Assembly: GCF_900129615.1 (NCBI RefSeq)
Contig: NZ_FQWI01000001.1
Location: forward strand, 620,001 to 684,000
Direction of reading: 5' to 3'
Source of the DNA: Pectobacterium carotovorum
Lineage (GTDB): Bacteria; Pseudomonadota; Gammaproteobacteria; Enterobacterales; Enterobacteriaceae
Length of the DNA stretch: 64,000 bases
Below are positions 46,578 to 56,036 of the stretch, in pieces. A program made the position numbers and the translations under genes. Within the stretch, counting starts at the first letter, position 1. Each line of letters opens with the position of its first letter. The notes below the pieces were generated by a model. It saw nothing but the letters and a program-made list of their open reading frames with translations, was not told where the DNA came from and made no database searches.

Positions 46578-46756
46578 AATAAAATGCCAAAGGCATTTTA
46601 TAACGTCGCTTGCGACGGCCCGAAGGGTGTGGCGCGTAGCCCACCATAATAAAATGCCAAAGGCATTTTACAACGTCGCCTGCGACGGCCCGAAGGGAGG
46701 GGGCGCGATAGCCCACCATAATAAAATGCCAAAGGCATTTTATAACGTCTCTTGAG
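46578..46756. repeat. 70-72 bp tandem palindromic repeat, two and a half copies
   Basis: Units begin at 46578, 46648 and 46720 with AATAAAATGCCAAAGGCATT. Each holds a perfect hairpin AAAATGCC/GGCATTTT with an AAA loop, then CGTCGC/GCGACG, then GCCCGAAGGG and a GCGCG-TAGCCCACC end. The third copy is truncated after about 37 bp. It looks like a REP-type intergenic element. It lies between fnrS and the Pro-rich gene. Confidence 0.85.
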
Positions 46757-46786
46757 GGATAACGGAAAAGGTCAGGATCGAGGGGC

Positions 46787-46906
46787 AAAAAAAAGCCGAC
46801 AAAACTGTCGGCATGGTGTGAATCAATTGTGCTATGCAGTAATTCAAAAAAGGAAGTAAGACAATATGGAGCGCAACGCCCATCGCTTGACGTTGCATTC
46901 ACCTGC
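46787..46906 (-). ncRNA. fnrS: Small RNA FnrS
   Basis: FnrS is an Hfq-dependent sRNA made under anaerobiosis that represses genes of aerobic metabolism and oxidative stress, such as sodA and sodB. The minus strand from 46906 begins GCAGGTGAATGCAACGTCAA and continues essentially as I recall E. coli FnrS, including CTTACTTCCTTTTTTGAATT. It ends in the terminator GCCGACA/TGTCGGC plus eight T. The length is 120 nt (E. coli about 122). The place beside zntB is the E. coli one, and an FNR box lies at the right distance upstream. Confidence 0.95.
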
Positions 46907-46955
46907 GGGAATGATAGTGCCGCACAACAGGGTAAAAAATGTTGATATTGCTCAA
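46907..46955 (-). promoter_or_regulatory. FNR-dependent promoter of fnrS
   Basis: TTGATATTGCTCAA at 46942-46955 matches the FNR box at nine of ten positions. Its centre is about 42 bp from the 5' end at 46906, and TATCAT (minus strand, 46911-46916) is the -10. Confidence 0.88.
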
Positions 46956-47023
46956 TTTACGCGTGGTTTTTTAGCTGTTCACGACAGTTTGTGATTATCT
47001 GCGCACCCGTTCGCCACGAGTCG

Positions 47024-48007
47024 TTATAGCCATTTACTGCGTTTTAACCACCATGCAACGCCGCCCACCAATATCACCAACATCAGGCAGAACGTGAAAA
47101 AACCAAACGGCGCATCGCCGCCGGGAATTCCCCCTAAGTTGACGCCAAATAAGCCGGTTAAGAACGTCGTCGGCAGGAAAACCATCGCCAAAAGTGACAT
47201 TGTATAGGTACGGCGGTTCATCGCTTCGGTCATCAAGGCGGTGATTTCATCCGAAAGTACCGTGGTACGCGCAATACTGGCATCCAGATCTTCCAGCCCG
47301 CGCCCTAATCGATCGGCGATTTCCTGCATTCTGCGACGATCGTCATCCTGCATCCAGGGCAGTTTCTCGCCGGAAATACGCGAGAATACATCGCGCTGTG
47401 GCGTCATATAGCGGCGTAACACGATAAGCTGTTTGCGGATCAGCGCCAGCTCACCGCGCGGTGGAATTTTTTGCTCCAGCAAATCCTCTTCCAGATCGAT
47501 GATTTTCTCATGCAAATCATCAATAAACTCACTGGTATGATCGGTCAACGATTCCGCAATAGAGACCAACCAGCTTCCGCTGTCCGTCGGGCCGTTGCCT
47601 TCCTTCAGGTCGGTAAGAATTTCGTCGATAGCCAGAACCTTACGACGCCGGGTAGAAATGATCAGCTTGTCGGTAATGAACACCCGAACCGCCACCAGTT
47701 GATCCGGCCGCGCATTGGCATTCAGGTTAATGCTGCGCAGCGTGATCAGCGTACCTTCCCCCAAACGCGTGACTCTGGGGCGAGCGCTCTCCCCCGCCAA
47801 CGCATTGCGTACGCTATCCGGCACCAGCGTCGTTTTATTCAGCCAGCGCACGCTGGCGGGCAAGGTAGAATCCAGGTGTAGCCAGCAGGGTTTCTCGCTG
47901 TTAACCACATCCTGCTCACCAATCGGGGTCACGCCCCCCTTCCCATCCAACTGATACGCATGAACCGCACCGCTGTGTTGCAACTCTTTTCCTGCAAAGG
48001 ATTCCAC
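47024..48007 (-). CDS. zntB: Zinc transporter ZntB
   Basis: ZntB is a CorA-family inner-membrane transporter for Zn2+. The 327 residues match E. coli. The long cytoplasmic domain ends in two membrane helices, with the GxN motif as [10 protein letters not shown] after the first helix. The basic end WWLKRSKWL is typical. It lies next to fnrS as in E. coli. Confidence 0.95.
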   Translation of the reverse strand: MESFAGKELQHSGAVHAYQLDGKGGVTPIGEQDVVNSEKPCWLHLDSTLPASVRWLNKTTLVPDSVRNALAGESARPRVTRLGEGTLITLRSINLNANARPDQLVAVRVFITDKLIISTRRRKVLAIDEILTDLKEGNGPTDSGSWLVSIAESLTDHTSEFIDDLHEKIIDLEEDLLEQKIPPRGELALIRKQLIVLRRYMTPQRDVFSRISGEKLPWMQDDDRRRMQEIADRLGRGLEDLDASIARTTVLSDEITALMTEAMNRRTYTMSLLAMVFLPTTFLTGLFGVNLGGIPGGDAPFGFFTFCLMLVILVGGVAWWLKRSKWL

Positions 48008-48131
48008 GTCTTGCCTCCAACGGTTTTTGCTATCAGCGCTTTTGCTATCAGTTTTGCACGCTACCAGCCGGAGTGACCATCACGATCGCTCCGGCTTTAT
48101 CGCCACATCATTCGATGTATTAATGCGGTAC

Positions 48132-49748
48132 TTAATGTTTTTCGATGTAAAGCATGTGGCTGTACGCCACGTCTTCAGGGTTAGTAATGGGATAGCCCTT
48201 CACCCACGGTTTGATCAAGCGTCCGTTGGTATATTGATAGATCGGCGCAATCGGTGCTTCATCCATCAAGATCTGCTCAGCCCGGTTGTAGTCCGCATTC
48301 AGCGCCTGCGGGTTAGTCTGATTGCCTGCTTCATCCAGGACGCGATCGTAATTTGCATTTTTAAAGCGTGCGATATTTCCGCTGTGATGTGAGGCCAGCA
48401 GCGAGAGGAATGTCGACGGTTCGTTGTAATCACCGACCCAGGACGCTCGCACGACGTCAAAATTACCGCTATTGCGGCTGTCGATGTAGGTTTGCCACTC
48501 TTGATTAGACAAACGTACGTCCACACCCAGCGTTTTCTTCCACATGGAGGCCACGGCAATCGCGATCTTCTGGTGACTTTCCGACGTGTTGTACAACAGC
48601 GATAATTTCAACGGATTATTTGGGCCGTAACCTGCGGCTGCCATCAGCGCTTTTGCCTGCGCATCCAGCTCATCCTGAGAATATTGCTGCAACAGGCTTT
48701 CCGTTGGTTTGAAGCCCGCGGTGACATCCGGCGTAAAGTGCCAGGCTGGCTTTTCCCCTGTGCCCAATACTTTTTCCGCAATCACTTTACGATCGATGGC
48801 GTAAGACAGCGCTTTTCGCACTCGTACGTCATTGGTCGGCGCACGCTGCGTGTTAAACGCGTAATAGTAGGTGCCAAGCTGCTCTGGCGTATAAACCTGA
48901 CCGGGCAAGTCTTTCAGCAGCTTCTGGTACAGGTTTTTAGGAAAGGACTCGGTGATATCGATATCCCCTGACAGGTAGCGTTTTGTCGCGTTCGATTCCT
49001 GATTGATCGGAACAAAAGTCACCTTTGTCAGGCGCGTGTTAGCGTTATCCCAATAATATTGATTCTGCGTGAGCACCAGCTTCTCATTCACGACGCGATG
49101 ATCCAGCTTAAACGCGCCATTCCCGACCAGATTGCCCGGCTTCGTCCAGTCGTTTCCGTATTTCTCTACCGTAGCCTGGTGTACCGGAAACAGGCTGAAA
49201 TTCGCCGTCAGACTGACAAAATAAGGTACAGGCTTACTCAGTTGCACTTTCAGTGTGTGATCGTTGACGGCCGTCACGCCAAGCTGATCGACGGGCAGCT
49301 TGCCCGCAAGAATCTGCTCGGCGTTCTGAATCCCCGCCAGTCGGGCAAACCAGGCGAACGGCGAGCTGTTTTCAGGCGTGACCAGACGACGCCAGCTGTA
49401 GACAAAATCGTTTGCCGTAACGGGTTCACCGTTAGACCAGCGGGCATTATCTCGCAGGGTAAAGATAAACGTGCGGTTATCGGTCGTCTGCCAGCGTAGC
49501 GCTACGCCAGGAACAATGTTTCCCTTGGCATCCTGATTGACCAGCCCTTCAAATAGATCGCGCGCCACCTGTGCTTCCGGCAGCCCTACCGCTTTTATCG
49601 GATCGAGAGAAGCCGGTTCATCTTTAATGTGGCGGACGATTTCCTGTTTCTCAGCCAGAACCGTTCCCGCCGGAACCTGCGCCGCGACAGCATTGCCCGT
49701 CATGGCCGCCATCAACGCGGCATAAAATGCAGAATATCCATAGTGCAT
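48132..49748 (-). CDS. mppA: Periplasmic murein-tripeptide-binding protein MppA
   Basis: MppA is a periplasmic solute-binding protein of the OppA type that feeds murein tripeptide (L-Ala-D-Glu-meso-DAP) to the Opp permease for recycling. The 538-residue precursor has a signal peptide ending near NAVA-AQ. The cluster signature region WSNGEPVTANDFVYSWRRL is clear. Assignment as MppA rather than OppA rests on its being divergent from mpaA, the cytoplasmic amidase that uses the same peptide. Confidence 0.9.
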   Translation of the reverse strand: MHYGYSAFYAALMAAMTGNAVAAQVPAGTVLAEKQEIVRHIKDEPASLDPIKAVGLPEAQVARDLFEGLVNQDAKGNIVPGVALRWQTTDNRTFIFTLRDNARWSNGEPVTANDFVYSWRRLVTPENSSPFAWFARLAGIQNAEQILAGKLPVDQLGVTAVNDHTLKVQLSKPVPYFVSLTANFSLFPVHQATVEKYGNDWTKPGNLVGNGAFKLDHRVVNEKLVLTQNQYYWDNANTRLTKVTFVPINQESNATKRYLSGDIDITESFPKNLYQKLLKDLPGQVYTPEQLGTYYYAFNTQRAPTNDVRVRKALSYAIDRKVIAEKVLGTGEKPAWHFTPDVTAGFKPTESLLQQYSQDELDAQAKALMAAAGYGPNNPLKLSLLYNTSESHQKIAIAVASMWKKTLGVDVRLSNQEWQTYIDSRNSGNFDVVRASWVGDYNEPSTFLSLLASHHSGNIARFKNANYDRVLDEAGNQTNPQALNADYNRAEQILMDEAPIAPIYQYTNGRLIKPWVKGYPITNPEDVAYSHMLYIEKH

Positions 49749-49912
49749 GATGATTTGACCTGAAAGCGTAATGAATTGATTGAAGAATATAATAGTCAGA
49801 AATCAGCACTATCATCCAGCGATACCCCGCAATTTGTCAGCCTGCATCGCCGTTTGCGTCTCCGGGCCGATTTTTTTATGATGAAACGCATAGGCAATCA
49901 CAGGGCGGTATC

Positions 49913-50632
49913 ATGGAAAACACAATCATTCCTCTTCAGGCGCGCCAGCAACGAGGTAATTTGCCGTCGTTGGGCGAACCGTATGGGAAATCGCTGCTGG
50001 GCGCGCCGCTGCTGTATTTCCCCGCCGAATTAGCGCCTTCAGAGAGCGGGCTGATTATTGCCGGAACACACGGCGATGAAACCGCAGCGGTGGTGGCGCT
50101 TTCCTGCGCGCTGCGTACCCTCTTTCCAGGCCAGCGTCGCCATCACGTGATTCTTGCGGTGAACCCGGATGGCTGTCAGTTGGGGCTGCGTGCCAACGCT
50201 AACGGCGTCGATCTCAATCGCAATTTTCCGGCCAGTAATTGGCAACCGGGGAAGACGGTCTACCGCTGGAATAGCGCCGCAGATGAACGTGATGTCGAGC
50301 TCTCTACCGGTGAAACTGCGGGTTCAGAGCCGGAAACAAAAGCCCTTTGCACGCTGATTGAGAAACTTAATCCCCACTGGGTTGTCTCTTTTCATGAGCC
50401 ACTCGCCTGCATTGAGGATCCACATCGTTCCGAACTGGGTCTATGGTTGGCGCAACAGTGCGAGCTGCCGTTAGTATCGAGTATCGGTTACGACACACCT
50501 GGCTCTTTCGGAAGTTGGTGCGCCGATCGTTCGCTTCATTGCATTACCGCTGAGCTTCCGCCAATCTCGGCAGATGCCGCCAGCGAATGCTACTTGAAAG
50601 CGATGGTGGCATTGCTAAGCCAGCAATTTTAA
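49913..50632 (+). CDS. mpaA: Murein peptide amidase A (MpaA)
   Basis: MpaA is a zinc carboxypeptidase of the M14 type that removes meso-DAP from murein tripeptide in the cytoplasm. The 239 residues match E. coli (about 242). The zinc ligands are in GTHGDE and SFHEP, and the catalytic Glu in TAELPP. NPDGCQLGLRANANGVDLNR is the family substrate-binding stretch. It is next to tpx as in E. coli. Confidence 0.94.
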   Translation: MENTIIPLQARQQRGNLPSLGEPYGKSLLGAPLLYFPAELAPSESGLIIAGTHGDETAAVVALSCALRTLFPGQRRHHVILAVNPDGCQLGLRANANGVDLNRNFPASNWQPGKTVYRWNSAADERDVELSTGETAGSEPETKALCTLIEKLNPHWVVSFHEPLACIEDPHRSELGLWLAQQCELPLVSSIGYDTPGSFGSWCADRSLHCITAELPPISADAASECYLKAMVALLSQQF

Positions 50633-50711
50633 TCGTAATTTTTATACCAATGTTGCTAATGTTGCCCTAAACTGAGCAGCGTGTTAATCACCTGTAATTA
50701 AGGACGCAAAC

Positions 50712-51215
50712 ATGTCACAGAACGTACATTTTCAAGGCAATCCTGTGCCAGTAGCAGGGTCATTCCCAGCCAAAGGAAGCAAAGCCCCAGCATTTACTCT
50801 GGTGGCTAAAGATCTGTCCGATACCCCGCTGAGCAACTATGCTGGCAAGCGCAAAATCCTGAATATTTTCCCAAGCATCGATACCGGTGTTTGTGCCGCG
50901 TCCGTGCGCAAATTCAACCAACTGGGTTCTGAACTGGATAACACCGTTGTTCTGTGTATCTCTTCCGATCTGCCGTTCGCGCAGTCCCGCTTTTGCGGCG
51001 CGGAAGGTCTGAACAACGTCGTTGTGCTGTCTACCCTGCGTGGCGGTGAGTTTAAAGAAAACTATGGCGTTGCTATTGCTGATGGCGCGCTGAAAGGCCT
51101 GACCGCTCGCGCGGTTGTCGTACTGGATGAAAACGACAACGTGCTGCATAGCGAGCTGGTGAACGAAATCACCACTGAACCAGACTACGACGCAGCACTG
51201 GCTGTTCTGAAATAA
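50712..51215 (+). CDS. tpx: Thiol peroxidase Tpx
   Basis: Tpx is a thioredoxin-dependent peroxidase of the atypical 2-Cys type that reduces lipid and other hydroperoxides. The 167 residues match E. coli. The peroxidatic Cys61 ([13 protein letters not shown]) and resolving Cys95 (SRFCGAEGL) have the same numbering as in E. coli. It has a strong terminator shared with convergent tyrR. Confidence 0.98.
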   Translation: MSQNVHFQGNPVPVAGSFPAKGSKAPAFTLVAKDLSDTPLSNYAGKRKILNIFPSIDTGVCAASVRKFNQLGSELDNTVVLCISSDLPFAQSRFCGAEGLNNVVVLSTLRGGEFKENYGVAIADGALKGLTARAVVVLDENDNVLHSELVNEITTEPDYDAALAVLK

Positions 51216-51235
51216 GCGACACTGGCATTACGTGA

Positions 51236-51265
51236 AAAACGGCTGCGCAAGCAGCCGTTTTGTTA
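51236..51265. terminator. Bidirectional terminator between tpx and tyrR
   Basis: AAAACGGCTGC (51236-51246), loop GCAA, GCAGCCGTTTT (51251-51261), then GTTATTT. It serves tpx on the plus strand and, with the A tract, tyrR on the minus strand. Confidence 0.9.
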
Positions 51266-51266
51266 T

Positions 51267-52838
51267 TTACTCTTCGTCGTCCCCCGCCGCTTTACGCTGG
51301 CTGAGCCCATATTCCCGCAGTTTGTTGGCTATCGCCGTGTGCGATACCCCTAAGCGTTTCGCCAGTTTGCGTGTGCTTGGATAGGATTGATAAAGGCGGG
51401 TCAGTACAGAGCGCTCGAAGCGCTTGTTGATGTCGTCCAGCGAACCATCAAGCAGGGTTTCATCTTGCGGCACATCAATCGAAAACGCCGGGAGATCGAT
51501 GTCCTGCATATGCAGTTCGTTACCTTCCAACTGCGTCAGCGCTCTATAAATGGTATTTCTCAACTGACGAACGTTACCCGGCCAGCCGTACTGCGGCAGG
51601 AAATGTTCCACATCTGCGGCCAATTTGGGACGCGAAATCCCCTGTTCATCGGCAAAGCGCGCCACGAAAAGCTCGGCCAGCGGCATAATATCCGCCGGAC
51701 GCTCGCGCAGCGGCGGTAACATCAGCGTGAGTACATTGAGGCGATAATAAAGATCCTCCCGGAACTCACCGCGCTGCACCAGCTCCAATAAATTTTTCTT
51801 GGTCGCGCAAATCACCCGCACGTCAACATGGACTTCATGATCTTCACCGACGCGGCGGAATGTCCCGTCATTCAGGAAACGCAGCAGCTTAGTCTGCATC
51901 TGTGCCGACATTTCACCAACTTCATCCAGCAGAACCGAACCACCGTTCGCCTGTTCGAAGAAGCCTTTCTTGCCTTCCTGCGCATTGAGATACGCGCCGG
52001 GCGCATGGCCGAACAACTCGCTCTCCATCACATCATCGGGTAACGCCGCGCAGTTCAGCGCCAGGAAAGGGTTCTTGCCGCGTGGTCCACGCAGGTGGCA
52101 GGCACGCGCCAGCATATCTTTGCCCGTCCCCGTGTCGCCCACGATCAGCAGCGGCGCGTCCAGCATTGCTAATTTACGCGCCTGCTCAATCACCTGACGC
52201 ATTTTCGGGCTAACGGCAACGATATGATCGAACTCATTCTCATCGTTCACGGCGAGATTCTGCAACTGTCGGCCCATACGAGCGGCCGATTTCAGCATCA
52301 CCAGCGCGCCCGCCGTGGCCACTTTACCGGCATCATCTTCCAGACGGACCGGCGTCATTTCCAGCAAGAAATCCTGACCGCGAATCACCACACGTTCCGC
52401 CAAGACGGCGCTACTCTTCTCCAGCCAACTGGCGAAATTGAAACCGGGGATCATGCTGCCAATCGTCAGTTCGCTGATGGTCTCTGCCGACTGTTCAAAC
52501 AGCGCCAGCGCGGCGGGGTTAAACAGCTCCAACTTTCCTTTCATATCCAGCGAAAATACGGGTTCAGGCATCGATTCCAGAAGCGCATTCAACGCCCGGT
52601 GTTCGCGCTCTGACGGCATGAAGGCCACGGTACGCACATCGCTAACGCTTTCAATACGGCGGATTTCCGTCATCAGCAGACGGAAATCATCAAAATCGAG
52701 GGTGGCAAAATTCAGGTAGATACGACCAATAGACGCAATTTCAATGCCGCGTAAATCAATATTGCGTGACGCAAGTAGATCTAACAGTTCACGGACCATA
52801 CCAATGCGGTCTTCACAAATCACTTCCAGATGCATCAA
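51267..52838 (-). CDS. tyrR: Aromatic amino acid regulator TyrR
   Basis: TyrR represses or activates aromatic amino acid synthesis and transport genes with Tyr, Phe or Trp as cofactor. The 523 residues comprise an N-terminal ACT domain (LEVICEDRIGMVRELLDLLA), a PAS domain, an AAA+ sigma-54-activator-like domain with Walker A GDTGTGKDML and GAYLNAQ in place of GAFTGA, and a C-terminal HTH (RKLAKRLGVSHTAIANKLRE). The changed GAFTGA fits TyrR, which works with sigma-70. Confidence 0.97.
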   Translation of the reverse strand: MMHLEVICEDRIGMVRELLDLLASRNIDLRGIEIASIGRIYLNFATLDFDDFRLLMTEIRRIESVSDVRTVAFMPSEREHRALNALLESMPEPVFSLDMKGKLELFNPAALALFEQSAETISELTIGSMIPGFNFASWLEKSSAVLAERVVIRGQDFLLEMTPVRLEDDAGKVATAGALVMLKSAARMGRQLQNLAVNDENEFDHIVAVSPKMRQVIEQARKLAMLDAPLLIVGDTGTGKDMLARACHLRGPRGKNPFLALNCAALPDDVMESELFGHAPGAYLNAQEGKKGFFEQANGGSVLLDEVGEMSAQMQTKLLRFLNDGTFRRVGEDHEVHVDVRVICATKKNLLELVQRGEFREDLYYRLNVLTLMLPPLRERPADIMPLAELFVARFADEQGISRPKLAADVEHFLPQYGWPGNVRQLRNTIYRALTQLEGNELHMQDIDLPAFSIDVPQDETLLDGSLDDINKRFERSVLTRLYQSYPSTRKLAKRLGVSHTAIANKLREYGLSQRKAAGDDEE

Positions 52839-52971
52839 CGGCTACCTTCTTCAAGAGACACGACATGGCTATTGCTACTGATAATACCCTTTCGTTTGCA
52901 CCGGATGAAGTAAGGTGGCAGCAAAAGTTGACACATCTGTACGTTTTTTCCACGTCAATGACGAAACGGGG

Positions 52972-54516
52972 TTAAGACAGCGGCGTCGTTGCCATCGCCA
53001 CAATGGTTCGAATGCCTTCCAGATAGTTACCGAGGCGTAGATTCTCATCAAAACTATGCTGATTATTATCGGCATTCACCAGAGGAACAATGACGTAAGG
53101 CACTTTCAATACGCTGACCGCGCCGCTCATCGGCAGTGTCCCGCCCATCATACGATTCTTCTCCGGTGCGATGCCGCGCGGTGCGGTTGTCGTCGCGACG
53201 GCCCAATGGCCCAGCGGGGAGTCGATCTCCGTTCTCGCCGCATAGGCGCTGCTCGGATAGGCCGTCAGGCTAAGGGAAATCAGGTGCGGATACTGTTCGC
53301 GTTCGGCCTGTGTTGGTGCTTCACCGGCAATGATATGAAAGCCTTTGCTGGCGATATACTGGCGTAACAACGCATACATATCATCCGGCGGCGTTTCCGG
53401 CACGGTGCGAATATTCACGCTGGCCGTCGCGGTTGACGGAATAGCGTTCGACGCTTTTTTGCCCGTGTCGCCCGCTTTAATGCCGAGAATATCCAGCGAA
53501 GGATATTGCACCGCCTCTGCCGCATTGCTGGCGACATTCTCTAGCCGCGCAACACCAAAGCGTTTCTCCAACGCGCCAGCGGGAGGGGCGGTCTCCGCCA
53601 CCTGTTTTTTATCGCTATCGCTAAGCGTGACGCGGTCATAGTAACCGGGGATGGTGACCTTACCGTCCGCATCTTTCATGCTGGCCAACAGCGTAGCCAG
53701 GTTTTGTACCGGATTGGAAATGACATTGCCATAGCCGCCGCTGTGCGCCGCCGCGTTCGCACCAAAAACCGTCATATCGATCTGGATTGAGCCACGATTG
53801 CCAAAGTTGATACCAGGGCGGTTACTAGACGGCATCGCGCCATCATAAATCACCATACCGTCACTTTTCAGCAGCGTCAGATGGTCGGCCATGACCGTCG
53901 TCAGACCGGGCGAACCTTTTTCCTCTTCAGAATCCAGCAGCACTTTGATGTTGACCGCGGGCTCAACGCCCTTATCTTTCATCGCGTCCATGGCGGCGAG
54001 AAACATGACAATCGGTCCTTTATCATCAGCCGAGGCACGAGCAAAGAGGCGCCATTCTGGATTGATATACCCTTTCAGAAGACGTGATTCAGGCAGCGTT
54101 TGCCATTTGCCCGCCGCGTCTTTTTCTTTCAGCACGGGCTGCCACGGCGGCGTTTGCCATTCGGTCGGATTCACAGGCTGTCCGTCAAAATGCATGTAGA
54201 ACAAAATGGTTTTACGATCGGCTTTTGGCGTACCCAACTCAGCATAAACCAGCGGTTTATCACCATTCGTCAGTTGCTGCGTGGTGAAGCCACGCTTCTG
54301 AAAAGCCTTTTCCAGCCAGTCGGCATTACGTTGGATATCCGCGGGCACGGCAGCATCATTTGGCAACGTGAGTAATTCGAGATATTCAGGGAAGCTGTGT
54401 TGTGCGTAACGCTCAGCATCGGCAGGTGCCAGCACCAGCTGTGCGCTGGCAGGTAAACAGAGAATGGCTGCCGACAGCGACAGCGCCGCCAGCGTCAATT
54501 TTTTACCGGGAATCAT
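52972..54516 (-). CDS. Secreted M20-family metallopeptidase
   Basis: The 514-residue precursor has a signal peptide (cleaved near ASA-QL) and the di-zinc M20 fold. Metal ligands are visible in FYMHFDGQPV (His), ASADDKGP (Asp), DSEEEKGSPG (catalytic and ligand Glu), VIYDGAM (Asp) and NNQHSFDEN (His). The dimerisation domain lies between. It is probably a periplasmic di- or aminopeptidase; substrate unknown. It lies between tyrR and the LacI-PTS operon. Confidence 0.88.
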   Translation of the reverse strand: MIPGKKLTLAALSLSAAILCLPASAQLVLAPADAERYAQHSFPEYLELLTLPNDAAVPADIQRNADWLEKAFQKRGFTTQQLTNGDKPLVYAELGTPKADRKTILFYMHFDGQPVNPTEWQTPPWQPVLKEKDAAGKWQTLPESRLLKGYINPEWRLFARASADDKGPIVMFLAAMDAMKDKGVEPAVNIKVLLDSEEEKGSPGLTTVMADHLTLLKSDGMVIYDGAMPSSNRPGINFGNRGSIQIDMTVFGANAAAHSGGYGNVISNPVQNLATLLASMKDADGKVTIPGYYDRVTLSDSDKKQVAETAPPAGALEKRFGVARLENVASNAAEAVQYPSLDILGIKAGDTGKKASNAIPSTATASVNIRTVPETPPDDMYALLRQYIASKGFHIIAGEAPTQAEREQYPHLISLSLTAYPSSAYAARTEIDSPLGHWAVATTTAPRGIAPEKNRMMGGTLPMSGAVSVLKVPYVIVPLVNADNNQHSFDENLRLGNYLEGIRTIVAMATTPLS

Positions 54517-54622
54517 AAAAACGTCCTGTTATACAGAAATGAGGAGTGTTAATCCTACACACGATTCTGTAACAACGGTACTGCTAGCCAGACCGGTATT
54601 CTGTCTGTTCTATATTAACGTA

Positions 54623-55627
54623 CTATCGCGATGCATCACGCACCTGGCTAATAGATTGCCCCTCGATAAAGGAGTGAGGGAACTGCCGCGACTGTATAAC
54701 ATAATCCTTACGAGTCAGTTTCATAAGAATCTCTCTTGCCCCGTATTCCGCCATTTCTTTTACCGGGTAAACCACGCTATCAATATGCGGTGCCAGATAT
54801 TCAGTGAGCCCAAAGCTGTCAAAAGAAATAACCGAGATATCGTCAGGAACAGATAGCCTCTGTAAACGTAGCGTTTTTAATCCCCCCGAGCAGGCGCGTT
54901 CACCACAATATACAATGGCGGTCATGTCGAGTTTTCGTTCTATTAATGTTAACGTCGCTTTCTCACCAAAGACATGATCATAACTGCCTTGAATATAATA
55001 TTCGTCGCTCCACTCTTTATTCACCGAGCGAATAGCATCAATGCAGCCTTTTAATCGTTGAGATGCACTGTGACGCGACTCGGGGCCACCAATTACCGCG
55101 ATCTTCTTATGACCTGCCGCAATCAATTTATTTGTCGCATCAAACGCAGATAAATAATGATCGAATGAAACCGAATGAATATCCGCCGAACAAGAGGCAT
55201 CAAGTAACACTACGGGTTTATTTTCCGTATAGGCTTTAATCGTTTCGGTTGATAAATGACGGGTGTAGAGAAGAAACCCATCGCAGTTAATTTCATCCAA
55301 TTTTCTTAATGCATTCTCTTCTTCAGCTTGCCCGGCGCTTTCCAGCACCATGAGCATTTTCCCTTTGGCATTCACTTCTTTATGAACGGCACTCATCACC
55401 GAACCAAAGAAGCCTGATACGTTGTTAGGAATAAGCATGCCTATCACGCCGCTACTTTTACTCACCAAAGAGCGGGCACTTAAATTGGGTTTATAGTTCA
55501 ACAGCCTAATGGCATTCTCGACGCGTAACTTTGTCTCTTCCTTAACTTTTTCCGGCTCGTTAAGTACGCGGGTCACCGTTGCGCGCGAAACATTTGCCAT
55601 CCGTGCCACATCGACTATTGTTGACAT
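54623..55627 (-). CDS. LacI-family transcriptional regulator of the PTS/dehydratase operon
   Basis: The 334-residue product has an N-terminal LacI-type HTH (IVDVARMANVSRATVTRVLN) with hinge helix NLSARSLVSKSSG, and a periplasmic-binding-protein-like effector domain ending at EILMKLTR. It lies 72 bp after the last PTS gene and on the same strand, probably as the end of the operon or with a separate promoter. It likely binds the two palindromes before the dehydratase gene (58873-58951). The inducer is unknown. Confidence 0.9.
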   Translation of the reverse strand: MSTIVDVARMANVSRATVTRVLNEPEKVKEETKLRVENAIRLLNYKPNLSARSLVSKSSGVIGMLIPNNVSGFFGSVMSAVHKEVNAKGKMLMVLESAGQAEEENALRKLDEINCDGFLLYTRHLSTETIKAYTENKPVVLLDASCSADIHSVSFDHYLSAFDATNKLIAAGHKKIAVIGGPESRHSASQRLKGCIDAIRSVNKEWSDEYYIQGSYDHVFGEKATLTLIERKLDMTAIVYCGERACSGGLKTLRLQRLSVPDDISVISFDSFGLTEYLAPHIDSVVYPVKEMAEYGAREILMKLTRKDYVIQSRQFPHSFIEGQSISQVRDASR

Positions 55628-55699
55628 AAAATTCCATTGTAAAGAAAAGCAATGCCAGACTTCGGCACTGCTTATTTAATAGTAAATTAACTGAAACTA

Positions 55700-56005
55700 T
55701 TACACTTTATCGCGATAAACTTCAATCATTTCTTTGATCAAGTCATTCGCCAGCATGGAGGTCATTAAATGATCTTGTGCATGCACCATAACTAGCGTAA
55801 CAGGAATTTTACCTTCCCCTTCATCCATACCGATCAATTTAGTTTGCACGCCATGCGCCCGGCTTGCGGCCTCTCGTGAACGAATCAATGCATTATCACA
55901 CGCTTCCCACTCGCCTTTTTTCGCATGTTGTAACGCGATCATCGCTTCGCTTTTACTTTCTCCTGCATTGGTAATGATCTCCATTATTTCCAATTCAAGA
56001 TCCAT
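55700..56005 (-). CDS. PTS Lac-family IIA component
   Basis: The 101-residue product is the soluble IIA protein that takes phosphate from HPr and passes it to IIB. It has the all-alpha Lac-IIA pattern AIMIALQHAKKGEW-like and the phosphorylation site region VMVHAQDHLMTSML, where the first His (about residue 75) is the acceptor. It sits between IIC and the regulator. Confidence 0.92.
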   Translation of the reverse strand: MDLELEIMEIITNAGESKSEAMIALQHAKKGEWEACDNALIRSREAASRAHGVQTKLIGMDEGEGKIPVTLVMVHAQDHLMTSMLANDLIKEMIEVYRDKV

Positions 56006-56036
56006 AACGTCACCTCTTTCAAAATTAAATTATCTG

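Noticed and set aside
46578-46756. Possible CRISPR array
   Set aside because: Units are nearly identical over their full length with no unique spacers, and no cas genes are nearby.
46558-46902. 114-codon minus-strand frame
   Set aside because: It runs through the fnrS RNA and the palindromic repeats, and its repeated peptide mirrors the repeat units.
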